Below the pieces are notes generated by a model. It was not told the origin of the DNA, made no database searches, and saw only the letters and a list, made by a program, of their open reading frames with translations. From Spirochaetae bacterium HGW-Spirochaetae-1 (lineage in GTDB: Bacteria; Spirochaetota; UBA4802; UBA5550), in contig PGXY01000003.1 of the NCBI GenBank assembly GCA_002839375.1, positions 618,796 to 682,795 on the forward strand: 64,000 nt of DNA, in the 5' to 3' direction. The translations under genes and the position numbers were made by a program. Each line of letters starts with the position of its first letter. The first letter of the stretch is position 1. Shown one piece after another: positions 53,172-62,496 of this stretch.

Positions 53172-53901
53172 GGGCTCTGCCTTCAATGAATTGCCGGACA
53201 AAGGAATTATCCGTATTTTTTATTTCTTCGGGCCTGCCGCTGAAAATGACATGTCCGTCATAGAGCATGGCGATCCTGTCGGCGACCCTGTACGCCGATT
53301 TCATGTCGTGAGTGACAACCACCGATGTGATCCCGTAGGTATCACGCATCTTCAGGATGAGCCTGTCCACAGCGCCTCCCGTAATGGGGTCCACTCCCGT
53401 GGTGGGCTCGTCATAGAGCATTATTTCGGGTTTTATGGCAATGGCCCTGGCAAGACCCACGCGCTTCTGCATTCCTCCCGAGAGCTCCGATGGTCTTTTG
53501 TCCTCGATATCCCGAAGCCCTACCTGCTCAAGAAGATGCGGGACCATATTTTTTATTTCGTCCTCGGAAACACCCTTTCTCCTCATGCCAAAAGCCACGT
53601 TATCGTAGATATTCATTGAATCAAACAGAGCGGCCCCCTGAAAAAGAATACCGTATTTTGCCTCAATGGCCATTCTTTCATCGTTCCCGGCCCTGGAATA
53701 ACAGACATCATCAACATAGATATCGCCTGAATCAGGTTTTAAAATACCGACAAGATGCTTTAGTATAACTGATTTTCCCGTACCGCTCTTGCCGATGACA
53801 CAGAGCACTTCTCCTTCATAGACATGGAGGTCCAGCCCGCTGATAACAACCTTGGGGCCGAAGGCTTTATGCATTCCCTCAATCCTGATTTTTTCCTTCA
53901 T
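53149..53901 (-). CDS. mlaF: MlaF-type ABC transporter ATPase
   Basis: 250 residues. Powers transport of phospholipids or related lipids through an MlaE permease. Walker A GKSGTGKS, Q-loop GILFQGAALFDS, signature LSGGMQKR, Walker B IMLYDEPTTGVDP, H-loop VVVTHDMK. The C-terminus FIEGRAHGP is the MlaF/Ttg2A pattern. No mlaE or mlaD gene follows in this strand; the next gene is an amidase, so the permease must be elsewhere. Confidence 0.9.
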   Translation of the reverse strand: MKEKIRIEGMHKAFGPKVVISGLDLHVYEGEVLCVIGKSGTGKSVILKHLVGILKPDSGDIYVDDVCYSRAGNDERMAIEAKYGILFQGAALFDSMNIYDNVAFGMRRKGVSEDEIKNMVPHLLEQVGLRDIEDKRPSELSGGMQKRVGLARAIAIKPEIMLYDEPTTGVDPITGGAVDRLILKMRDTYGITSVVVTHDMKSAYRVADRIAMLYDGHVIFSGRPEEIKNTDNSFVRQFIEGRAHGPIQVI

Positions 53902-53992
53902 GGTTCAATACTGTACAAGGAAGCCGCTTTGCCGTCAAGCAATTCAGCGGCCGGGCCTGAATATTATTCAGCACGAACTGTCATAATTGTAT

Positions 53993-54006
53993 TGACATGC
54001 ATGTCA
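53993..54006. promoter_or_regulatory. Perfect 14-bp palindrome TGACATGCATGTCA before bpt-tetR
   Basis: TGACATGCATGTCA overlaps a TTGACA (53992-53997) that could be a -35 box. It lies 23 bases before bpt and about 90 bases before the divergent mlaF start. A shorter relative, TGACATGTCA, lies before the glucosidase gene. Confidence 0.65.
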
Positions 54007-54028
54007 TGGAGAATTTCATATTTATCTT

Positions 54029-54727
54029 ATGATCCTTATCCAGAAACCGCAGATCAGCACCTTCAGCCCGTGCGCCTACCTTCCCGACAGGGAATGGAGG
54101 TTTGAATATTTTTTCGCCATGGACCTCAATGAAGGCGAGTTGGAAGAACTTCTGGCCCGGGGATGGAGAAAATTCGGGGCCTACTTCTTCCGTCCGCAAT
54201 GTGGTGAATGCCGTGAGTGTATACCCATCCGCGTCCGCGTGAGTGAGTTTAACGCGAGCCGCAGCCACCGGAGAATCCTGAAAAAAGGATCGGACATCGC
54301 GGTAAAATTCGGACCCCTGGAATACCGCGATGAGATATATGAAATCTACCGTATACACTCCCTTGATCGTTTCGGCAGGGAAACCGACAGGGACGAGTTC
54401 ATCAGTTCATTCTATACACGCTCCTGCCCTTCGCTGCAGTCGGAATATTTCATCAATGAAAAGCTGGCTGCCGTGGGATTCCTTGATAAATCCGGTGAGG
54501 CCCTGAGCAGCGTCTATTTTGTTTTTGACACCACTTATGGAGAGTATAGACTTGGCTCACTGAGCATACTGAAAGAGATCGAACAGGCACTTACCATGAA
54601 CCTGAAATACTATTACCTTGGTTATTATATCAGGGACAATCACAGCATGGCATACAAAAATCTCTTTCATCTCAATGAAAAATACGACTGGCTCAATAAC
54701 ATATGGAGCGGAGAGAAATCCCGATGA
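54029..54727 (+). CDS. bpt: Aspartate/glutamate leucyltransferase (Bpt), N-degron pathway
   Basis: 232 residues. Transfers Leu to N-terminal Asp or Glu of proteins for ClpAP-type degradation. N-terminal cysteine motif FSPCAYLPDREWRFEYFF and RPQCGECRECIPIRVRV, then HSLDRFGRETDRDEFISSF and VYFVFDTTYGEYRLGSLSIL. This is the ATE/Bpt family. The tetR gene follows with a 4-base overlap. Confidence 0.92.
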   Translation: MILIQKPQISTFSPCAYLPDREWRFEYFFAMDLNEGELEELLARGWRKFGAYFFRPQCGECRECIPIRVRVSEFNASRSHRRILKKGSDIAVKFGPLEYRDEIYEIYRIHSLDRFGRETDRDEFISSFYTRSCPSLQSEYFINEKLAAVGFLDKSGEALSSVYFVFDTTYGEYRLGSLSILKEIEQALTMNLKYYYLGYYIRDNHSMAYKNLFHLNEKYDWLNNIWSGEKSR

Positions 54728-55365
54728 AAAAATACCACAAGGAAACCTTTGACAATATTCCCGGGGAAAAAAGAGAAAAAGTACTGCGCACGGCCATGAA
54801 GGAATTTTCCAAAAATGGTCTTACAGGTACCAAGGTCGGGGATATCGCCAAAAAGGCGGGCATTTCCCACGGCTCCATGTACAGCTATTTCCCCACAAAG
54901 GACGCCCTTATTAACACCATTATTTTCAAGGGATATGAACTGCAGAAAAACGGCCTCTCGGAAAATCCGGCAATGGGCCGCAACATTTTTGACAGGCTCG
55001 GAGCGATCCTCTCCTACGCCCAGCAACTGGCAAAAAACGACCCCGATATTATCTCCATCTGGAGCGAAATGAGTTTTGAATTCAATTCGCGCTTTTCAAA
55101 ACAGATAATCAAGCTGGAAGAGGAGGCCATCCTGTTCTGGAAATATTTCATTGAAGAGGGTAAGAAGGAAGGAAGCATAGACGTTTCCATTGATACCGAT
55201 TCAGCGGCCTATTGCATAGACAGCATCGTGGGCACTCTCATGAAATCCTATATTTCCCGGCATGAAAGGATGAAGCTGTCCATTCATTTCGGAAACAATG
55301 CCGACAATGACGATAAAGTCGTCAGCAGCATCATGACTCTCGTCAGAAACATGCTGAAGCCATAA
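54724..55365 (+). CDS. TetR-family transcriptional regulator
   Basis: 213 residues from the ATG at 54724 overlapping the bpt stop by 4 bases. N-terminal helix-turn-helix: AMKEFSKNGLTGTKVGDIAK, KAGISHGSMYSYFPTKDALI. The C-terminal ligand domain (FIEEGKKEGSIDVSIDTDSA) is unassigned. It is expected to repress its own operon and the glucosidase gene, if the palindromes upstream are its operators. Confidence 0.9.
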   Translation: MKKYHKETFDNIPGEKREKVLRTAMKEFSKNGLTGTKVGDIAKKAGISHGSMYSYFPTKDALINTIIFKGYELQKNGLSENPAMGRNIFDRLGAILSYAQQLAKNDPDIISIWSEMSFEFNSRFSKQIIKLEEEAILFWKYFIEEGKKEGSIDVSIDTDSAAYCIDSIVGTLMKSYISRHERMKLSIHFGNNADNDDKVVSSIMTLVRNMLKP

Positions 55366-55408
55366 CCGGTTTTCCTCTCGTTAATTGCCCATATATTTAA
55401 TTATTTTG

Positions 55409-55458
55409 TTGACTGATAATTAACTAACATTTAGCATGTGATGGTGACTGACATGTCA
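55409..55458 (+). promoter_or_regulatory. Promoter and palindromic operator of the glucosidase gene
   Basis: TTGACT (55409-55414), a 17-base spacer and TAGCAT (55432-55437) form a possible promoter. The perfect palindrome TGACATGTCA (55449-55458) lies just downstream, where a repressor would block initiation. AAAGGAG serves the start at 55485. Confidence 0.55.
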
Positions 55459-55484
55459 ATCGTTTTTACTCAAAGGAGCTTGTC

Positions 55485-56849
55485 ATGGATACTATCAGAT
55501 TCCCGGAAAATTTTCTCTTTGGAGCGGCCACGGCAGCCTTCCAGATCGAAGGTGCGTGCGCCGAAGACGGCAAGGGTCCGTCCACATGGGATCACTTCAC
55601 GGGCATAAAGGGAAAAATACGTGGAGGGAGCAATGCCTCAAGGGCCTGTGAACACTACCACCGTTACCCTGAAGACATCGCCATCATGAAAGAGTTGAAT
55701 CTTGACGCCTACCGGTTTTCTATTTCATGGCCCAGGATCATGCCCAACGGCGAAGGCGTAGTAAATAACAAGGGCCTGGACTTCTACAGCAGGCTCGTTG
55801 ACTCCCTTCTCGATGCGGGGATAGAACCCTTCATAACCCTGTTTCACTGGGACCTCCCCCTTGCTCTTCAGAAAAAATACCGCGGATTCGAGAACAGAAC
55901 AGTAAGCCGGCTTTTCGCCGATTATGCTGAAGTCGTGGTCAGTCACCTGGGTGACCGTGTGAAGAACTGGATAACCATAAATGAACCCTGGGAGTTTTCC
56001 TGCATGGGACATCTCCTGGGAGAACACGCCCCGGGCAGAATGAGCCCCCGGGCTTTCTTCCGCGTCATGCACAATGTTCTTCTGGCCCATGGCTATGGCA
56101 TGCAGGTCATCAAGGGACTCTATCCCGAAAGCCGTGCCGGCATAACCGTGAGCATGACACCAGTGCAGCCCATGACCGAATCAAAAAAGGACGCCTGGTC
56201 CGCTGTGATGGCCAACCAGTTCATGAACCACATTACCCTGTCACCGCTCTACCACGGCAAGTACCCCGAACCCTTCTGGTCAAAAATGAAAGTCCTCACC
56301 CCGAAAATCGCCGATGGAGACATGACAATCATCTCACAGAAAACCGATTTTTTAGGCCTCAATAATTATCAGCGCGAACGGGCCATGCATAAATGGTACA
56401 TCCCCTTCTTTAAAACATGGATCACCGGGAGCGGCATTGCTGAAAGAGATTTTGTCCGTGACGGGGTTCAGTACACCAGCATGGGATGGGAGGTCCATCC
56501 CCCATGCATATATGACTGCCTGAAAACCATACAGACCGAATACGGCAATCCCCCTGTTTATATCACGGAAAACGGCGCCGCCTTTGATGACATGGTTACG
56601 GATGGAAAGGTCCATGATGAAAAACGCATTGATTACCTCAGTGGTTATCTTGCCATGGTTCGGAAGGCCATGACCGAAGGCGCCGACGTGCGGGGATATT
56701 TCGTGTGGTCTCTCCTGGATAATTTCGAATGGGCAGCCGGCCTGGGCAAACGGTTCGGCCTGGTTTATGTCGATTATGAAAGCCAGAAGCGCATCATAAA
56801 AGACAGCGGCCGGTGGTACAGCACCCTTATCAGTGGAAGCAAGGCCTGA
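55485..56849 (+). CDS. bglA: GH1-family beta-glucosidase
   Basis: 454 residues. Hydrolyses beta-glucosides by a retaining mechanism in the cytoplasm; no signal peptide. Acid/base Glu167 in TINEPW, nucleophile Glu362 in VYITENGAAF. N-terminal FPENFLFGAATAAFQIEGAC and C-terminal SLLDNFEWAAGLGKRFGL are family hallmarks. It has no dedicated transporter nearby. It lies after the tetR gene, 119 bases away, and is likely controlled by it. Confidence 0.94.
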   Translation: MDTIRFPENFLFGAATAAFQIEGACAEDGKGPSTWDHFTGIKGKIRGGSNASRACEHYHRYPEDIAIMKELNLDAYRFSISWPRIMPNGEGVVNNKGLDFYSRLVDSLLDAGIEPFITLFHWDLPLALQKKYRGFENRTVSRLFADYAEVVVSHLGDRVKNWITINEPWEFSCMGHLLGEHAPGRMSPRAFFRVMHNVLLAHGYGMQVIKGLYPESRAGITVSMTPVQPMTESKKDAWSAVMANQFMNHITLSPLYHGKYPEPFWSKMKVLTPKIADGDMTIISQKTDFLGLNNYQRERAMHKWYIPFFKTWITGSGIAERDFVRDGVQYTSMGWEVHPPCIYDCLKTIQTEYGNPPVYITENGAAFDDMVTDGKVHDEKRIDYLSGYLAMVRKAMTEGADVRGYFVWSLLDNFEWAAGLGKRFGLVYVDYESQKRIIKDSGRWYSTLISGSKA

Positions 56850-56866
56850 GGGAGGCCCCTGCCACA

Positions 56867-58423
56867 TCAAGCGGCCGTCATTTCACTTGTCAACGCGTCC
56901 AGGTTCGCAGCCAGCACACTTATAGCGCCCGAGGCTTCGGATATTTTTTCTGTAATCTCCACCATCTCGATGGCCGAGTTCGAAACATTCAGGACAGACT
57001 TGCTCGATTCATCGGTAGCCACCTTCTGTTCCAGGGTTGAATTTTCAATGGTCTTGCTGGACTGGTGTATTTTATCATTAAGATTCTTGATGGCCTTGAT
57101 GGTCATATCTATATCACCGATAAGATAGCTGATATCGCCGATCTCCCGTTCTATTTTTATAATGGAGTTATCCAGCTGATCCATCATTCCCGCCGATTCA
57201 ACAATGAGACTGCTGCTGTCATCCATGAGCATCCTGTTTTCCACAATTATTTTTTCTATCTCCCTGGCGTTACTGGTAGTGGCGTCAGCCAGTTTTGATA
57301 TTTCATCGGCAACCACGGCGAATCCACGGCCCGCTTCTCCGGCCCGGGCGGCCTCTATGGCCGCATTCAGGGAAAGCAGGTTCACCTGGTCGGCGATATC
57401 ATTGATTACCTGGATGAAAGTAGACATGATATTACTTTTATCCTTCAGAATCTGGAACTTTTCCCGTGTTTTTTGAATATGTGATGAGGAATTTTTCGAA
57501 AAGACCGTGACCTCCTCGACAGATTTTCGTATTTCCGTGGAACTATCCTGCACCCTGTCATTTACCATCTTAAGATCATTCACCGAATCAACGGCAATCT
57601 GCATCTCCTCGTAAAGGGAACGGGCCACCTCGCTTATGGACTCCGAGTTCGCTGCAAGCTCCTCAATTGCCGTCGATATTTCTTCCAGAGAAGACGCCTG
57701 GTTCTGTGAAATGTCCTTCAGGGTGACCGTCACATCTTCCTGACTTCTGGCCTGGGTTTTCATAATTACAATCGACTCCAGAACCTGACGCGCCATATGG
57801 GACAGTTTGCCCAGGTTTACATTGGCTTTTTCACTGCTGTCTATGGCAAGAAGCAACAGGTTGCTCGTTGCCGAAGCGCCGAAAGAAGCGGCAATTCCCA
57901 CCCACAGATAGATGAGATACCGGATAATTATATTACTGGCCGGCCCGCCGGGAAGAAGCTCAGGCCGCAGAACAAGAAGCAATGTCTGAGATATGAAAAC
58001 CATGACAAGCGCAAAGATACATGCCCGCCGGTTAAAATAAAAGATGCTCATGGCCAGAGGAATGTAATGGCTGGCGAACAGTTCCGTGGCACCATAGATA
58101 ATGTATTGCATGATCCACAGGGAGAGCACCACGCTGATAATGCTGATATAGCTCGATACCTTCGTCCCCTTTAAGCGGGATGAGTTCACAAGTAACCAGG
58201 CGGCGCCGGTTATGAGGAGCATGAGAAACAGTTCCAAGCCGATATCTCCATATGTCAGGTAATGCGATGACTTCCCCGAAAGTTTTATCGCCAGGGTCGC
58301 CACGTTTCCCAGGAGAACTATACTCAGGAAAGCCTTGAACAATCTCCGGTTGTTATCGATAATCACCTGGGCGAAAATTCCACCTCTCTCAACAGTATCC
58401 CCCTTACTATTCTGCCTTTCCAT
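56867..58423 (-). CDS. Methyl-accepting chemotaxis protein with multi-helix membrane sensor
   Basis: 518 residues from the ATG at 58423 ([20 protein letters not shown]), with GGAG upstream; a GTG at 58438 is an alternative. About six transmembrane helices (residues ~30-200) replace the usual periplasmic sensor, so the signal is likely sensed in or through the membrane. No HAMP domain is seen. The signalling hairpin tip reads [18 protein letters not shown]. It converges with the glucosidase gene, 17 bases away. Confidence 0.9.
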   Translation of the reverse strand: MERQNSKGDTVERGGIFAQVIIDNNRRLFKAFLSIVLLGNVATLAIKLSGKSSHYLTYGDIGLELFLMLLITGAAWLLVNSSRLKGTKVSSYISIISVVLSLWIMQYIIYGATELFASHYIPLAMSIFYFNRRACIFALVMVFISQTLLLVLRPELLPGGPASNIIIRYLIYLWVGIAASFGASATSNLLLLAIDSSEKANVNLGKLSHMARQVLESIVIMKTQARSQEDVTVTLKDISQNQASSLEEISTAIEELAANSESISEVARSLYEEMQIAVDSVNDLKMVNDRVQDSSTEIRKSVEEVTVFSKNSSSHIQKTREKFQILKDKSNIMSTFIQVINDIADQVNLLSLNAAIEAARAGEAGRGFAVVADEISKLADATTSNAREIEKIIVENRMLMDDSSSLIVESAGMMDQLDNSIIKIEREIGDISYLIGDIDMTIKAIKNLNDKIHQSSKTIENSTLEQKVATDESSKSVLNVSNSAIEMVEITEKISEASGAISVLAANLDALTSEMTAA

Positions 58424-58438
58424 CCTAAAACTCCTCAC

Positions 58439-58765
58439 AATATTGATTATTACCTGACTATTAATTGTGAATTAATACCGCTATAGTATACAGGAAACTT
58501 CACATAATAGTCAAGAAATGAATTCTGTAAGCCTATATTTTTATAGTCAAAAAATATCATAATGTCCTATATATCAACTATCTTTTAATCAAAATAACAC
58601 TTTTTTAGATAATCTGGCCAGATTTCCTGTACAGGTACCTGGATTTTTCCGGGATAAGGCCGTGATAAATTTATTGATTAATTTTTCCCAATACTATTAA
58701 CTGACTGATTAATAAACGTCAGTTTTACTGGACCAAACACATTTCGAATTAGCGAGGAACTTTTT
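58439..58765. other. AT-rich divergent promoter region
   Basis: 327 bases between the divergent chemoreceptor and YtfJ-like genes. Contains two related elements, CTGACTATTAAT (58454-58465) and CTGACTGATTAAT (58701-58713). No gene. Confidence 0.5.
58699..58724. promoter_or_regulatory. Inverted repeat AACTGAC-N12-GTCAGTT before the YtfJ-like gene
   Basis: A 7-bp perfect inverted repeat with a 12-base AT-rich spacer, 41 bases before the start codon. Its CTGACTGATTAAT part resembles TTGACTGATAATTAAC before the glucosidase gene (55409-55424), so both could be bound by one regulator. Confidence 0.5.
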
Positions 58766-59293
58766 ATGAGAAACATGCCTCTTTTTTCAATAATCTTTAT
58801 CCTCTTATGCGGTTCCTTCACGTCGCTCCTGGCCCTTTCACCGGGAGACACAGTCCGGCCCGCGGAAATCCGTGACGCTCATAACAAACCCATGATGATT
58901 CCTTCACTGGGCGAAAAGCCCGTTCTCATTTTCTATCCCGATCCCGACGTACCGAACCAGAACAAGAATTTTTCCGAAGCCATGAAAAAAACAAACTTCC
59001 CCCCGGCGCGATTCGCCGGTATGGGAATCGTCAATCTGAAAGACGCGCCTTTCATCCCCGATTCACTGATCCGCTTCATGATTCGCCGTGAAATCGAGGC
59101 GGACAAGCGGGCCGTTATCTACACCGACCCGGACCGCCTCCTGCAAAAGGCCTGGAGACTGGGTGACTGCAACAATAAATTTGTCATCATCCTCATCGAC
59201 AAAAATATGAAGGTGCTTTTCATAAAGAAGGGAGAGATGACACAGGAGGAGATTGACCGGGTCATCGGGCTTATCAGGGAAATGGTTAAATAA
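58766..59293 (+). CDS. YtfJ-like exported thioredoxin-fold protein without CXXC
   Basis: 175 residues. Signal peptide (FSIIFILLCGSFTSLLAL), then a thioredoxin-like fold of the YtfJ type: PVLIFYPDPDVPNQNKNFSE, MGIVNLKDAPFIPDSLIRF, VIYTDPDRLLQKAWRLGDCN, KFVIILIDKNMKVLFIKKGE. No CXXC motif, so no thiol-disulfide activity is expected. Probably periplasmic. Function of the family is unknown. GAGGA precedes the start. Confidence 0.77.
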   Translation: MRNMPLFSIIFILLCGSFTSLLALSPGDTVRPAEIRDAHNKPMMIPSLGEKPVLIFYPDPDVPNQNKNFSEAMKKTNFPPARFAGMGIVNLKDAPFIPDSLIRFMIRREIEADKRAVIYTDPDRLLQKAWRLGDCNNKFVIILIDKNMKVLFIKKGEMTQEEIDRVIGLIREMVK

Positions 59294-59310
59294 GAGGCCT
59301 AAAATTTTTT

Positions 59311-59362
59311 AAGGCTCTGTCCCTTCAGGTTATCTCTCTCATAACAACAGGGGTCAGAGCCT
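59311..59362. repeat. REP-like inverted repeat, locus 3
   Basis: AAGGCTCTGTCCCTT (59311-59325) and CAGGGGTCAGAGCCT (59348-59362) form an imperfect inverted repeat. It lies between the YtfJ-like gene and the convergent outer-membrane protein gene. Confidence 0.75.
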
Positions 59363-59406
59363 CTTATCACGCAAAAACTATACCGGCGTTCCGTATTACC
59401 GGTGTG

Positions 59407-60357
59407 TTACTCTCCTCCCGAAGAAACCGTTTCCAGGCCTCCCCGGTAGGTCACACTCACCACGATAGAAAGCATCTCCAGACCGTCGAGAAAGACCCGG
59501 TTATAAAACCTGGTCCCCGATGAAAAGAGTCCCCCCAGAGAAAAATTGACCGAAAATGAGTCACTGGGGATTATGGAACAGTTGAGCCCCAGCATGCCTG
59601 CCGTGATCGCTTTCATGGATACGGTCTGTCCGGGAATGGGAAATCCCCCTACGATAAGATCAGCTTCCAGTTCGGGTTTGTTGAAGCTCTGGATAAAAAG
59701 AAAATAGGGTGTTATGCGGAAATAATTATATATAGTCCGTGACAGGGCAATACCGATATTAATCCCTGCAATCACACCGCTTCCGGAAACAGTAGCGTCA
59801 GTATTCGCATCTGGTTCGGGAAAGGCGATATCGGCGTTGTAGCCTTGAAGGGACAGACCCCCAAAGACCGGCATGGACCACTTGTCATCCTCAATGATCT
59901 CATACCCAATGCCGCCATGGAACGAATAGAGGGAATAATCAACTTTCACACGATAATCGGTGCCGGGGCCGTAAAATTCACCCTTGAGGGTCCCTGCAGT
60001 TTTTAGAAAAGCAGCAATACCATAGGCCATCCAGCGGTCAGTAAGGGCATATCCGCCGCCCAGGCCGAGAGAAAAGCCCCTCAGGTCATGACCCCGCACA
60101 TCGGGATCGTCAAAAACCCGGGATATATCAAAATAGGCAGGAACCACCGACACGGTCCAGTTCCCTGTGCTGAAATGGGTCATGGGCGTAAAGGAGTCCG
60201 ATATTATGGACGAGGTCACATTAACGATGCCATCCACGGCACGTGTAGTAACATCTTTATCAAACTGGGCGAAAACGTTATGCGGCATCATTATCAGGAA
60301 TAGAACTGCATTGAAACTCATCGCAAACTGAAAAAAGCGAGGTTTTAACCGCATCAT
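59407..60357 (-). CDS. Putative outer-membrane beta-barrel protein
   Basis: 316 residues. Signal peptide MMRLKPRFFQFAMSFNAVLF, then alternating aromatic/polar strands with frequent glycine (LGGGYALTDRWMAYGIAAFL, YSLYSFHGGIGYEI) and a long strand-rich C-terminus. This is the pattern of outer-membrane barrels. No family or substrate is recognised. The C-terminal residue is not the usual Phe. Confidence 0.65.
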   Translation of the reverse strand: MMRLKPRFFQFAMSFNAVLFLIMMPHNVFAQFDKDVTTRAVDGIVNVTSSIISDSFTPMTHFSTGNWTVSVVPAYFDISRVFDDPDVRGHDLRGFSLGLGGGYALTDRWMAYGIAAFLKTAGTLKGEFYGPGTDYRVKVDYSLYSFHGGIGYEIIEDDKWSMPVFGGLSLQGYNADIAFPEPDANTDATVSGSGVIAGINIGIALSRTIYNYFRITPYFLFIQSFNKPELEADLIVGGFPIPGQTVSMKAITAGMLGLNCSIIPSDSFSVNFSLGGLFSSGTRFYNRVFLDGLEMLSIVVSVTYRGGLETVSSGGE

Positions 60358-60535
60358 ACCCAGACCTCCCGGACAATACGGACCAACAAGGTCCGCACAT
60401 CTTAAAAATATTTTCTATTTGAGCAGTGGAACAGCCATGCCTAACATGAGATCAAAATATTATCCGAAGCATGGCAATTCAGGAACGCATGATTCGACGC
60501 ATATGTCAAATATTTTTATACTTGCGTGCAAACAT

Positions 60536-61519
60536 CTACAGCACGTGGCGCATGCGGAAAATCTCCCGGCCTTCATAGGTCCCTGCGGGTATAAAGCTCT
60601 TCTCCAATCCCCGGGGGATAAAGGGCTGCATTTCCGCAGTAAGATAAAGATTGCCCGGCTCGGCATATTTCTGCCCCAGGTGGAATATGGAATTGATCGT
60701 GTCGGAAATCAGTTCGCCCGTATCCCCCCTGGTCTCATAGATGGTGTTCCCTATATGAAGGGCAATTCTGTATGACAGAAGGAGATCATGATCCATATCT
60801 TCGGCATTGATAAGCCTCCTGTTCAGCATAATTGAAAAAGATGTCAATACAGCATCGCTCTTTTCCCCGTTAAACGGAAACAATATAAGACCGCCGAAAT
60901 CCATCCAGATCCATATTTTACCATGCACCGGGGCGATTATCGAGTTTATTATATCATGAAATTTCTGCACAACTACTTTCAGGTTATCAGCGCCATAATT
61001 TTTTTTCAATTCACGCTGATTATCCAATTCAATAAACATGAAGGAAAATGTGTATTCATTGCCGGACTTAATGCTCCTCCAGTCGGGCCCCGAGGGGATC
61101 AGGCCCGGAATTATCTCGGTGGTACCGACTTCTTCCTCAGTTTCACCGGAACCGGCAGCAATGAATTCCAGCACACGCTTCATTCTTTTTGCATCAATGC
61201 CGTCTTTACACTCCTGCTTCCCAATATAATCGACACCTCCCCGGTGAAAAATTTCAGCAACATCGGCCACACTTCCCTTCGGGTCAAGAAAGCCAAAACG
61301 GCATCCTTCCTGTTTCTCAAGCTGTATCAGCACTTTCCTGATTTCAGGCATCTTCATGGTGCCGGCATCTACATACACCAATGATTTTACCGGAATGGTT
61401 TTCAGCATTTTTTTCATTTCATCAAAAGCATGATACTCGATGAACCAGTCTCCCTTCTTCTCAATTTTATTGAAGGTTCCCGAAACTGTTTTTGCGTTTG
61501 AAAAAACAATAATTTTCAT
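60536..61519 (-). CDS. Degenerate class III nucleotide-cyclase-like protein
   Basis: 327 residues. Residues 1-115 form a receiver-like alpha/beta fold (MKIIVFSNAKTVSGTFNKIE, SLVYVDAGTMKMPEIRKVLI). The C-terminal ~190 residues resemble the cyclase homology domain of its neighbour (FMFIELDNQRELKKNYG, GKIWIWMDFGGLILFPF). The usual GDG metal/base motif is replaced by MDFGG, so catalysis is doubtful. It lies 53 bases behind the intact paralogue and is likely cotranscribed. It may form a regulatory heterodimer with it. Confidence 0.6.
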   Translation of the reverse strand: MKIIVFSNAKTVSGTFNKIEKKGDWFIEYHAFDEMKKMLKTIPVKSLVYVDAGTMKMPEIRKVLIQLEKQEGCRFGFLDPKGSVADVAEIFHRGGVDYIGKQECKDGIDAKRMKRVLEFIAAGSGETEEEVGTTEIIPGLIPSGPDWRSIKSGNEYTFSFMFIELDNQRELKKNYGADNLKVVVQKFHDIINSIIAPVHGKIWIWMDFGGLILFPFNGEKSDAVLTSFSIMLNRRLINAEDMDHDLLLSYRIALHIGNTIYETRGDTGELISDTINSIFHLGQKYAEPGNLYLTAEMQPFIPRGLEKSFIPAGTYEGREIFRMRHVL

Positions 61520-61572
61520 ACCACCTCTTTTATATCATGCATAGTTGTTCCCGGCAGATATATTCCATATAC

Positions 61573-62496
61573 TCACTGCTCCCACCGAAGACCGTAGTTG
61601 AAATAATTCGTCCTGTCATCGACCTTGACTGGATGAAAAGCATCCATAATATTTTTATCCAATGTTGTGGCCACGGCATCGCTTATAGTCAGCGTGTTGG
61701 GATTGGTAAACTTCGATTCAATATCCATCACCTTTTTTATCACATCACTACGCTTCAGCTCCTCCTCGTTGTCCGAATAGGACATGCGTCCGCCATGAAC
61801 GGCCAGCCGGACACCCAGAGGTTTGTCGAGACGACATTGAAGCTGATTATACAGGAAAAGGCGATGTACAATATCCATGCCACTGACGGTGGCATAGAGA
61901 TTCTTATTCGAAAAGAAAAAAGCAACAAGTCCGCCATCGCCCTCCCAGTTCCAGATACGGCCATTACGTTTATCTATTGCCGATTGCACCATGCTCCGAA
62001 GATCCCCATACGTGGACTGAATAATATCCTCGGAATACTTCCTGACCAGGGCCGTATTTCCCACAATATCCAGGCGGAGAAAAGCAAAAGTATAATCCTC
62101 ATCGTCCATGAGGGCCCCCCAATTTCTGGTTCGCCTCACAGCGGGATCCTCAACAAATATTTTATTCTCCTGATCATAGATGATTCCCTGCTCTCTCATC
62201 TCCATTATAATCTGACGCAGATACTTAATAGGATACTTCCTTCCCATATAGCCGTTGGAGTGTATATCGATGAGATGCTGGATTAGTTGAAGAAAAAGCT
62301 TTGCCTTTTTAACGTCAGCGACTATCTGCTGAGCCGCATTCTTGCGCGGTACGGGGATATTCTCGGGAAAACCGGTACTTCTGTTGATATCGTAACTCTG
62401 TATAAGCATCCTCGCCACCATTGTCATGGTCCCAAGATCGAGAGATTCCGCCAATGCTTTCGCAGCCAGACTGGCAAGTGAACTGTTAACCTGCAT
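61573..62496 (-). CDS. Class III adenylate/guanylate cyclase-like protein
   Basis: 307 residues. The N-terminal ~130 residues are helical. The cyclase homology domain opens YTFAFLRLDIVGNTALVRKY with a metal Asp and has RIWNWEGDGGLVAFFFS, where the second metal Asp (GDG) is present. The C-terminal part (LTISDAVATTLDKNIM) is also typical. It should make cAMP or cGMP; the base-selecting residues are not certain. Cytoplasmic, no membrane helix. Confidence 0.75.
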   Translation of the reverse strand: MQVNSSLASLAAKALAESLDLGTMTMVARMLIQSYDINRSTGFPENIPVPRKNAAQQIVADVKKAKLFLQLIQHLIDIHSNGYMGRKYPIKYLRQIIMEMREQGIIYDQENKIFVEDPAVRRTRNWGALMDDEDYTFAFLRLDIVGNTALVRKYSEDIIQSTYGDLRSMVQSAIDKRNGRIWNWEGDGGLVAFFFSNKNLYATVSGMDIVHRLFLYNQLQCRLDKPLGVRLAVHGGRMSYSDNEEELKRSDVIKKVMDIESKFTNPNTLTISDAVATTLDKNIMDAFHPVKVDDRTNYFNYGLRWEQ

